From Acidimicrobiales bacterium (lineage in GTDB: Bacteria; Actinomycetota; Acidimicrobiia; Acidimicrobiales; RAAP-2): a DNA stretch of 7,017 nt. The stretch spans positions 1 to 7,017 of the forward strand of contig JADGOD010000266.1 of NCBI GenBank assembly GCA_017883125.1, in the 5' to 3' direction. The translations under genes were made by a program, and so were the position numbers. The notes below the pieces were generated by a model, which did not search any database, had not been told where the DNA came from, and saw nothing but the letters and a program-made list of their open reading frames with translations. Positions 1 to 5,422 of this stretch are shown piece by piece; the first letter of the stretch is position 1; each line of letters begins with the position of its first letter.

Positions 1-178
1 GATGATCCGGGCCCGGCGCCGTGACCTGCGGCGCTTGTGCCCGCGAGGAGCCGGGGTCTGGGGGGATGGGGGACTCATAGCGCACCGAGATTCTTCCACG
101 CCACAGGGGGGATTACTGAGCCACATCGGCTCGGGGGAGCAAATAGGCCAAATAGACGTTGTGGGAGACTTGCGAGTC
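1..178. other. Upstream region with no supported gene
   Basis: An open frame runs through this stretch into the following gene. Its translation is Arg/Gly-rich with no hydrophobic or family character, so I do not treat it as coding. In the frame of base 1 the first eight codons end in TGA at 22-24 (reading DDPGPAP), so the stretch could hold the last codons of a gene to the left, but seven residues cannot prove that. Near the downstream gene is an A-rich island in otherwise GC-rich DNA. It has AAATAG at 141-146 and again at 150-155, a 9-base spacing that could be part of a promoter or operator. No clear hairpin terminator is visible. Confidence 0.4.
163..167 (+). promoter_or_regulatory. Candidate ribosome binding site choosing the GTG at 179
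   Basis: GGGAG lies 11 bases before the GTG at 179. It favours that start over the in-frame GTG at 161 and TTG at 170. The only purine run before 161 (GGGGGAG, about 133-139) is more than 20 bases away. The spacing to 179 is slightly long, so the start is likely but not certain. Confidence 0.45.
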
Positions 179-832
179 GTGTTCGATCCCCACCTGGTCT
201 TCCTCGGAGCGGCAATCGGCCTCTCGGGAACCCTCTTCTATGCGCGCGACACCCTCCGGGGCGTCACCCAGCCCAACCGGGTGACCTGGGTGTTGTGGAC
301 CATCGCCCCGATGCTCGCCTTCGTCGCCGAGATCCGCCAGGGGGTCGGCCTCCAATCGGTGATGACCTTCTCGGTGGGGTTCGGTCCGCTCGTCGTCCTG
401 GCGGCCTCCTTCGCCAACAAGTCCGCCGTCTGGAGCCTCGGGCCCTTCGACATCGCCTGCGGGATCGCCTCGGTGTGCGGGCTGGTCGTCTGGGTGCTCA
501 CCAGCAACGACACCGTGGCGCTGATCTCTTTCATGGCCGCCGACGCCCTCGCCGGCCTGCCCACGATCGTCAAGTCGTGGAAGGCCCCCGAGTCCGAGTC
601 CGTCTCGACCTACGCCGCCTCACTGGTCAACGCGCTGCTGACGTTGACCACGGTGAGCGTGGCCGCCACCGCGGTGGTGGCCTTCCCCATCCAGATCGTG
701 ATCTTCAATGTCATACTCATTGTGTTGATCGGAGGCCGACTCGGTCGTCGACTTCGGCGGGAGCCAGAGCCCGAGTCGCTCGCCCCCACCGAGCGGGTGA
801 TCGGGAGACTCTCCAACAAGGAGGCGCAATGA
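179..832 (+). CDS. Seven-helix membrane protein, PQ-loop/SWEET-like by motif
   Basis: This is a 217-residue integral membrane protein with no name I can give. About seven hydrophobic segments are visible, at roughly residues 6-22, 36-51, 61-79, 90-107, 111-131, 143-167 and 169-187, followed by a basic, cytoplasm-like tail (GGRLGRRLRRE). Two loops look related: QPNRVTWVLW at 31-40 and LPTIVKSWKAPESES at 127-141. In each, a proline begins a helix rich in Trp, Thr or Ser. The 3+1+3 helix count with one such motif per half resembles the PQ-loop/SWEET fold, which carries small solutes or acts as a cargo receptor. That assignment is inference from layout, not a recognised family match. The start is GTG at 179, since the longer frame upstream encodes Arg/Gly-rich sequence without membrane character. 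Its TGA overlaps the ATG of the DUF2252 gene, so the two are probably translated together. The substrate is unknown. Confidence 0.75.
   Translation: MFDPHLVFLGAAIGLSGTLFYARDTLRGVTQPNRVTWVLWTIAPMLAFVAEIRQGVGLQSVMTFSVGFGPLVVLAASFANKSAVWSLGPFDIACGIASVCGLVVWVLTSNDTVALISFMAADALAGLPTIVKSWKAPESESVSTYAASLVNALLTLTTVSVAATAVVAFPIQIVIFNVILIVLIGGRLGRRLRREPEPESLAPTERVIGRLSNKEAQ
818..824 (+). promoter_or_regulatory. Strong Shine-Dalgarno site inside the end of the membrane protein gene
   Basis: AAGGAGG lies within the last codons of the membrane protein gene, four bases before the ATG at 829. It supports translation of the DUF2252 protein from 829. A second in-frame ATG at 838 lies 13 bases away and is possible but less well placed, and the ATGA overlap at 829-832 also favours the first. 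Confidence 0.7.
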
Positions 833-2253
833 GCGAGATGACGATTCTCACCGGTTCGACGACCGCCGGGCGCAACGCCGGCCGGCTTCGCCGAGACGAG
901 CTGCCGCGCAAGTCCCTTGGTGTGATCGGCGACCGGCCGGCGGGGTTCGACCCCGTCGCCCTCCTCGAGGCCCAGGCGACCGATCGGGTGCCCGACCTCG
1001 TACCGCTGCGCTACCAGCGCATGGCGGCGAACGAGTTCTCCTTTCTCCGGGGAGCCGCCGCGATCATGGCGTACGACTCGGCGCTCACCCCCTCGACGGG
1101 GATCGAGGTTCAGCTCTGCGGAGACGCCCACATCGCCAACTTCGGCGTCTTCCTCTCCCCCGAGCGCAGCCTCACCTTCGACGTCAACGACTTCGACGAG
1201 ACCCTCCCGGGTCCCTTCGAATGGGACGTCAAGCGCCTCGTGGCCTCGGCGGCCACGGCGCTGAGCTTCCAGAACTTCTCCGAGAAGATGGTCATCGCCA
1301 CGGTCCTCGGGGCGGCGGAGAGCTATCGCACGGCGATGCTCGCGCTCGAGAAGATGGGGAACCTGGACGTCTGGTACCAGCGGCTCGACATCGAGTCCAA
1401 TCTCGTCCAGCTCCGGGAGATCTTCACCGACAAGGGACGCTCACCGGTCGACGAGATCGTGGCCAAGGCCCGTCGCAGCACGTCGAGGCGTGCGTTCTCC
1501 AAGCTCACGTCGTTCGAGAACGGCCGCCTGGCCTTCATGGCCGACCCACCGGTGGTCGTCCCGGTCGCCGATCTGCTCGACGGCAGCTACGGCGAGTGGA
1601 CCTCGCCGGAGGTGATCAAGCTCGCCGTAGACGGGTACGCCGGCTCGCTGGCGTCGGACCGGGCGCACCTGCTCAGCACCTACGAGGCGGTGGACATGGC
1701 CCGCAAGGTCGTCGGCGTGGGCTCGGTGGGCACCCGCTGCTTCATCATCCTGATGCTCGGCCGGGGGATCGAGGACCCGCTGATCATCCAGATGAAGGAG
1801 GCGATGCCCTCGGTGCTCGAGAACCACCTCGGCCCGACGCACCACGACTCGGCCGGAGCGCGGGTCGTCGCCGGCCAGCGCCTCATGCAGACCACCCCGG
1901 ACATCTTCCTCGGGCACTTCCGGGCGTCCTACTCAGAGACCGAGTCCCACGACTTCTACTTCCGCCAGTTCCACGACGGGAAGGCCTCGCCCGACCTCGA
2001 GAACATCCAGAATCCGAAGGTGGCCAAGCCGTACCTCGACCTGTGCGCCTGGACGCTGGCCCGAGCGCACGCTCGCAGCGGCGACCGCTCGGCCATCGCG
2101 GCGTACCTGGGCAACGGTGCGGCCTTCGACAAGGCGATGGTCGACTTCGCTCTCGGATACGTCGAGCGGAACCGTGCTGACTACGCCACGTTCCTCGAGG
2201 CCATCGAATCGGGACGTCTGCCGTCGATGCCGGCGACGGCCCCGACGGCATAG
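829..2253 (+). CDS. DUF2252 family protein with kinase-like motifs
   Basis: This 474-residue protein belongs to the uncharacterised DUF2252 family (COG4320), recognised from RVPDLVPLRYQRM (53-65), FLRGAA (72-77), GDAHIANFG (98-106), FDVNDFDE (117-124), WDVKRLV (132-138), GVGSVGTR (296-303), QMKEA (321-325), the GQR motif and AHARSGD (413-419). It has no signal peptide or membrane helix, so it should be cytoplasmic. The biochemical function of the family is not established to my knowledge. The run GDAHxxNFG, then DFDE, then GPFEWDVKRL matches the catalytic and metal-binding loops of aminoglycoside/choline-kinase-like enzymes (GDLHxxN, then IDFD, then PxxYDLARL). By analogy D99, N104 and D121 would be catalytic or metal ligands. 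The glycine-rich loop and a candidate ATP-binding Lys (K323) come after these instead of before, which suggests a permuted kinase-like fold. That is my inference. The gene overlaps the upstream membrane protein gene by 4 bases. The length looks normal for the family and no motif appears broken. Confidence 0.9.
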   Translation: MSEMTILTGSTTAGRNAGRLRRDELPRKSLGVIGDRPAGFDPVALLEAQATDRVPDLVPLRYQRMAANEFSFLRGAAAIMAYDSALTPSTGIEVQLCGDAHIANFGVFLSPERSLTFDVNDFDETLPGPFEWDVKRLVASAATALSFQNFSEKMVIATVLGAAESYRTAMLALEKMGNLDVWYQRLDIESNLVQLREIFTDKGRSPVDEIVAKARRSTSRRAFSKLTSFENGRLAFMADPPVVVPVADLLDGSYGEWTSPEVIKLAVDGYAGSLASDRAHLLSTYEAVDMARKVVGVGSVGTRCFIILMLGRGIEDPLIIQMKEAMPSVLENHLGPTHHDSAGARVVAGQRLMQTTPDIFLGHFRASYSETESHDFYFRQFHDGKASPDLENIQNPKVAKPYLDLCAWTLARAHARSGDRSAIAAYLGNGAAFDKAMVDFALGYVERNRADYATFLEAIESGRLPSMPATAPTA

Positions 2254-2369
2254 GACGATACGTGTCGTAGCGGGTTTGGGACGAGTTCGCAGCAGAACTG
2301 AGAACCGGCCGCCGTGGCGCAGAGGAGCACCGCTTCAACCACGCGACGTCCCTCGGCCGGGAGCGGAGC
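2254..2369. other. Convergent intergenic gap
   Basis: These 116 bases separate two genes that converge on each other. A small inverted repeat, ACGATACGTGTCGT at 2255-2268, starts two bases after the DUF2252 stop codon. It pairs over about five positions with one wobble and is not followed by a T run. It is too weak to call a terminator. Short open frames crossing the gap have no coding character. Confidence 0.4.
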
Positions 2370-3644
2370 TCATGGCGCGAGGGGTGCCACCGGTGGGATC
2401 GTCCCGCACGTCGAGGTCATCGGCACGCCGGCGAAGCGTTGCTGGAGCCAGGTGAAGACGGCCGGGGCGCTGGCTGCTCCGGCCTTCATGCGACCGAGGT
2501 CACCGATGAACATCCCTTGGATCGGGGAGCTCGCCGCGCAGGCCTCTTGGAGATAGGCGGCGTTCGATCCGGGGAGCACGAGCGGGTCAGCCGTCCCTTG
2601 AGCGATCAACGTCGGGATGCTCGGAGCGGGCGGGGTGTTGGCGTCGAATGCGGCCTTCCAGGCCCGCACCGTCATCGGGTTGGTGGTCAGCAGTGGCTTG
2701 GCGCCGAAGAGATTGGACACGGCCAGGTCGATCAGCGCGGCGTGCAGGCACTTGTTCGACAGCTCTCGGACACGTTCGCTCGATGTGGTCGATACCTCGG
2801 AGGCCGCCACAGAGGGATACACCGCCGGGAAGGAGAGCAGCACCTCTGACGCGATGAGCGAGCCACCGAGCGTGGACCACTGGTGGTCGATCAGGATCGG
2901 CAGCTGGGCTGCGGGAGCAGCTGCCGCCACAGCGATCACGTTGAGCTCGGGAGCATACGAGCGCTGATCGGCCGCCCACAGAGCAGCCTGGCCTCCCTGG
3001 GAGTGCCCCCAGACAGCCATGGTCGTGCCGGCACCGGTCTCGGGGATCTGCTGGGCGGCCCGCACAGAGTTCAGGATGTCGTGGGCCTCGGAGAGACCGA
3101 CCAGGTACTCCTCGGTCCCCGCCGTCCCGAGTCCGGCGTAGTCCGTGGCGGTCACCACCCACCCGGCGGAGAGGAAGTTGGCCAGGCCCTGGACGTCGGA
3201 CTCGACGTCTGGGGTCCGTGAAGGAGCACACGCGTCGCCCATGCCGACGGTGGGGTGCGCCCACGCCACCACATAGCGGCCCGTGAGGGGGGCGGCGGGG
3301 CTCTGGGGACCGGGAGCGAAGATCAGCCCTGAGCTAACGGCCGGAGAGCCGTCGGCCTTCTGGGTCACGTAGAGCACGCGCCAGCCGAGTCCGCCAGAGG
3401 GAACCCCCGAGACAGCCTCGCTGCGAAGCAGTGTCCCTGGCGCCTTGGCCTGCCAGCCCGAGGGAGCGACGTAGAAGGGGGCGAGCGCCTTCTGCTGGCT
3501 GTCGGTGGTGGTGACCGTGTCCGAGATGTTGACTGCTCCGACGACAGCGACGATGACGATGACGGCGAGGATCGTCACACCGAGGCCGAGAAGGTACGAC
3601 TCGAATCGATGGCGGCGACGAGGCAGATCTGGGTCGGTTCTCAT
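2370..3644 (-). CDS. Membrane-anchored secretory-lipase-family alpha/beta hydrolase lacking the expected catalytic His
   Basis: This 424-residue alpha/beta hydrolase resembles the secretory lipase (LIP) family of actinobacteria, which hydrolyse ester lipids outside the cell. A basic N-terminus (RRRHR, 9-13) precedes a single hydrophobic segment at about 18-38. No clear AxA cleavage site follows, so it is probably a signal anchor with the enzyme outside the membrane. Family landmarks are AWAHPTVGMGDACAPS (127-142), TDYAGLG (167-173), the nucleophile elbow GHSQGG (213-218, Ser215), GTADPL (350-355, Asp353) and WLQQRFAGVP (399-408). Cys139, 299, 369 and 413 could form two disulfides. Where the family places the catalytic His, about 14 residues before the WLxxRFAG block, this protein reads GDLGRMKAG with Arg385, and no His exists after Asp353. 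It may therefore be inactive as a classical lipase, altered in mechanism, or affected by a base-call error. The ATG at 3644 has GAGGAG four bases upstream. It appears monocistronic and is divergent from the methyltransferase gene. Confidence 0.85.
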   Translation of the reverse strand: MRTDPDLPRRRHRFESYLLGLGVTILAVIVIVAVVGAVNISDTVTTTDSQQKALAPFYVAPSGWQAKAPGTLLRSEAVSGVPSGGLGWRVLYVTQKADGSPAVSSGLIFAPGPQSPAAPLTGRYVVAWAHPTVGMGDACAPSRTPDVESDVQGLANFLSAGWVVTATDYAGLGTAGTEEYLVGLSEAHDILNSVRAAQQIPETGAGTTMAVWGHSQGGQAALWAADQRSYAPELNVIAVAAAAPAAQLPILIDHQWSTLGGSLIASEVLLSFPAVYPSVAASEVSTTSSERVRELSNKCLHAALIDLAVSNLFGAKPLLTTNPMTVRAWKAAFDANTPPAPSIPTLIAQGTADPLVLPGSNAAYLQEACAASSPIQGMFIGDLGRMKAGAASAPAVFTWLQQRFAGVPMTSTCGTIPPVAPLAP

Positions 3645-3724
3645 TGAGCTCCTCGGGTAGAGCGTTCGCCTTCTGGCTGGAGGGTACTCGTCCGATGATC
3701 GAGGCGTCGTAGGGTTGGAGGGCG
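3645..3724. promoter_or_regulatory. Divergent promoter region, lipase-like gene and methyltransferase
   Basis: These 80 bases lie between two divergent start codons, so both promoters should lie here or run into the genes. On the plus strand TAGGGT (3710-3715) fits the actinobacterial -10 pattern TAnnnT and would start transcription close to the ATG at 3725. On the minus strand the complement of 3682-3687 reads TACCCT, another TAnnnT match, upstream of the lipase-like gene. Neither has a convincing -35. The minus-strand Shine-Dalgarno site GAGGAG is the complement of 3649-3654. Confidence 0.35.
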
Positions 3725-4516
3725 ATGAGCGAAGAGTCCCGCTACCTCCACGGCCACCACGACAGCGTGCTCGCCTCGCACGGCTGGAGGACGGCAGAGA
3801 ACTCGGCGGCGTACTTCACCCAGGTCCTCGAGGACGACTGGGTCGTCCTCGACATCGGGTGCGGGCCGGCCACGATCACGGCGGACCTGAGCGCGCTGGT
3901 CCCTCGGGGGAAGGTGATCGGCATCGACCGCACCCTCGAGATCCTCACCCAGGCGGCGGGGACGAGCCCGGCCACCCCCATGGTGATGGCCGACGTCTAC
4001 GCCCTGCCCTTCGCCGAGCACAGCGTCGATGCGGTCCACCTCCACATGGTCCTCCAGCACCTCCCCGATCCGGTTGGTGCGCTCCGGGCGCTGCGAGCGG
4101 TGGTGCGCCCCGGCGGGGTGATCGCGGCGCGTGACTCGAACTACTCGGCGATGCGATGGGAGCCCGAGTCGCCGCTGATCTCGAGGTGGCGGGAGCTCTA
4201 CGACCAGACCGCCCGCTGCGTGGGGGGAGAGCCCGACGCTGGGGCGTTCTACGCCGAGTGGGCCGAGAGCGCCGGCTGCTCGGACGTCACCGTCACCGAG
4301 AGCACGTGGGTCTACTCGACACCCGCCGAGCGGTCGTGGTGGGGGACGCTCTGGGCCGAGCGGGTGGTGAGCTCCTCGTTCGCCGACGTCGCCCTCGCCA
4401 ACCAGCTGGCCCAGAGATCCGAGCTCGAGGAGCTGAGTGCGGGCTGGCGGGCCTTCGCCGAGGCCCCCTCGGGACGCTTCGAGATCCCCTGCGCGGAGAT
4501 GATCATCCGCGTCTGA
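3725..4516 (+). CDS. Class I SAM-dependent methyltransferase (UbiE-like core), substrate unknown
   Basis: This 263-residue soluble protein has the class I S-adenosylmethionine-dependent methyltransferase fold. Motif I is VVLDIGCGPATIT (40-52), which forms the SAM-binding glycine loop. GKVIGIDRT (62-70) ends strand 2 with Asp68, expected to bind the ribose hydroxyls. VMADVYALPF (87-96) carries Asp90 near the adenine. VDAVHLHMVLQHLPDP (101-116) and VVRPGGVIAARDS (126-138) complete the core, in the pattern of the UbiE/COQ5-like Methyltransf_11 group. The C-terminal half (about 139-263) is Trp-rich and probably forms the substrate lid. It gives no clear substrate, and the neighbours do not help: the gene is divergent from the lipase-like gene and 111 bases from the next. 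The ATG at 3725 follows GGAG at 3717-3720 with a four-base gap. The length is normal for such enzymes and nothing appears broken. Confidence 0.88.
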   Translation: MSEESRYLHGHHDSVLASHGWRTAENSAAYFTQVLEDDWVVLDIGCGPATITADLSALVPRGKVIGIDRTLEILTQAAGTSPATPMVMADVYALPFAEHSVDAVHLHMVLQHLPDPVGALRALRAVVRPGGVIAARDSNYSAMRWEPESPLISRWRELYDQTARCVGGEPDAGAFYAEWAESAGCSDVTVTESTWVYSTPAERSWWGTLWAERVVSSSFADVALANQLAQRSELEELSAGWRAFAEAPSGRFEIPCAEMIIRV

Positions 4517-4570
4517 GCCTTCCGGGTGCAGCACGCGGCCAGACCATCAGCCCGAGGATCGGTGCTCCGG

Positions 4571-4576
4571 TAGTGT
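4571..4576 (+). promoter_or_regulatory. Candidate -10 element before the Thr-rich protein gene
   Basis: TAGTGT fits the actinobacterial -10 pattern TAnnnT and lies about 50 bases before the GTG at 4628, leaving room for a short leader. I see no good -35 at the usual distance. The 111-base gap (4517-4627) contains no gene and no clear terminator for the methyltransferase gene. Confidence 0.25.
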
Positions 4577-4627
4577 GAGCCACGCCAAACGGGGCCATCG
4601 GGTGCCTCGTGACCTGGGAGGCCAACC

Positions 4628-5338
4628 GTGAGAATCCGCTTCAGCGCATCCCGAGCCATCGCCACGTCCGTGGTGCTCCTCGCGGTGCTCACCCCCAGCC
4701 TCACGGCGACCGCCGCCACCACGCTTCCGACGACGACCACCACACTGGCCCCGGCCACCACCACGACCGTGGCCTCGACCACCACCACGCTGGCTCCGAC
4801 CACGACCACCACCACGACGACGCCGACCACCACCACGACGGCAGCCACCAGCTCCTCGAGCGCGTCGACGTGGGCGTGGATCCTCGGCGGCATCGCCGTC
4901 CTGGCCCTGATCGCCGCCGCCGTGGCCGCGCTGATCGGCGCAAGCCGTCGCAAGCAGGCCACCGACACCTGGATCCCCTCGGCCCGTGCCGGTCTCGAGA
5001 CCGCCAGCCTGGCCCGCACCCTGCTGCTGGCCCAGCCGACCGGTGGGGACGAGCAGGTCAACCAGGTCCGCGCCCAGGCCGAGGACGCCGCACGCACCCT
5101 GGACCGCTCGGCGGCCAACGCCCCCGACGAGCAGAGCCGTCAGGCGACCTCCTCGGTGGCCGAGGGCCTCCGCGGGGTGGTCTTCGCCCTCGAGGCCGAG
5201 CGCCTGCTGCGCAGCGGGGTGAGGCCGCCGACCGCCGCCCAGCTGGCCGAGGCCGACGTGGCCCGCCGCCGCCGGGCCGGAGAGCTCGACGCCTCGCTCG
5301 CCCAGCTCGACGCCTTCACCCGTCCTCCGGCTCGCTAG
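4628..5338 (+). CDS. Single-pass membrane protein with Thr-rich outer stalk and cytoplasmic helical domain
   Basis: I do not recognise a family for this 236-residue protein. Its layout is clear. A signal peptide covers about 1-30 (basic RIRFSASR, a hydrophobic core, then SLTATAA). Residues 31-74 are low complexity, with 29 of 44 being Thr, broken by LAP, APA and VAS. A Ser-rich bridge (75-80) leads to a transmembrane helix at about 82-105. A basic stop-transfer SRRKQ (106-110) places the remaining ~125 residues in the cytoplasm. That part is Ala/Glu/Arg-rich and probably helical, perhaps coiled coil at 140-196 and 203-228. Everything outside the membrane is therefore stalk. Thr/Pro stalks of this kind are often O-mannosylated in actinobacteria, which is general knowledge and not shown here. 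The GTG start is supported by GGGAGG at 4616-4621 with a six-base gap. Its job may be a wall-spanning anchor or sensor, but that is speculation. Confidence 0.75.
   Translation: MRIRFSASRAIATSVVLLAVLTPSLTATAATTLPTTTTTLAPATTTTVASTTTTLAPTTTTTTTTPTTTTTAATSSSSASTWAWILGGIAVLALIAAAVAALIGASRRKQATDTWIPSARAGLETASLARTLLLAQPTGGDEQVNQVRAQAEDAARTLDRSAANAPDEQSRQATSSVAEGLRGVVFALEAERLLRSGVRPPTAAQLAEADVARRRRAGELDASLAQLDAFTRPPAR
4718..4849 (+). repeat. ACN-triplet tract encoding the Thr-rich stalk
   Basis: This 132-base stretch is dominated by ACC and ACG triplets and encodes residues 31-74 of the membrane protein. A loose larger unit repeats at the protein level: Thr4-5 followed by LAP, at 35-42 and 51-57, and later Thr8 and Thr5 runs split by Pro66. 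Gains or losses of whole triplets would stay in frame, so stalk length could vary between strains. On the opposite strand it produces artificial Val- and Trp-rich open frames. Confidence 0.85.
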
Positions 5339-5422
5339 AGCGTCCAGCATCGGTTCCCGAGAGGGGCGTCGCTCGACCTCCGGCGAGCCTGGCAGGATCT
5401 GGGGATGGACGAGGGAGCATCG
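5339..5422. other. Gap before the tal-pgi operon
   Basis: These 84 bases separate the Thr-rich protein gene from transaldolase. GCTCG (5371-5375) and CGAGC (5384-5388) can pair as a five-base stem with an eight-base loop, but there is no T run, so it is only a weak terminator candidate. CAGGAT at 5392-5397 is one base from the TAnnnT -10 pattern and would start transcription near 5404-5405. A promoter is expected here if tal begins its own operon. Confidence 0.35.
5411..5417 (+). promoter_or_regulatory. Ribosome binding site choosing the transaldolase ATG at 5423
   Basis: GAGGGAG lies five bases before the ATG at 5423. The in-frame ATG at 5405 has only a GGGG run touching it and would add MDEGAS, which is not typical of the family. 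The site supports the shorter start. The longer one remains possible if the transcript is leaderless from about 5405. Confidence 0.55.

Noticed and set aside
1..24. Possible C-terminal tail of an upstream gene (DDPGPAP then stop)
   Set aside because: Seven codons at the window edge are too few to support a gene call.
2..178. N-terminal extension of the membrane protein frame upstream of 179
   Set aside because: The translation is Arg/Gly-rich and hydrophilic, unlike the hydrophobic protein that follows, and no ribosome binding site supports its early starts.
37..828. Frame-1 extension upstream of the DUF2252 start
   Set aside because: It lies out of frame over the membrane protein gene, encodes Arg/Pro-rich sequence, and DUF2252 similarity begins only after 829.
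2255..2268. Imperfect palindrome after the DUF2252 stop as a terminator
   Set aside because: The stem is short with a wobble pair and has no following T run; it could as easily be chance.
3641..4534. 297-codon minus-strand frame opposite the methyltransferase
   Set aside because: It is a compositional shadow rich in Arg, Gly, His and Pro; the plus strand has all the methyltransferase motifs.
4718..4849. Triplet tract as a CRISPR array or tandem regulatory repeat
   Set aside because: The unit is three bases, lies in frame inside a coding region, and has no spacers.
4312..5118. Minus-strand frame with long Val runs
   Set aside because: It is the antisense reading of the ACN triplet tract; the plus strand has a signal peptide, a membrane helix and a good ribosome binding site.
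5371..5388. Inverted repeat GCTCG/CGAGC as a terminator
   Set aside because: It has a five-base stem, an eight-base loop and no T run; such repeats are common by chance at this GC content.
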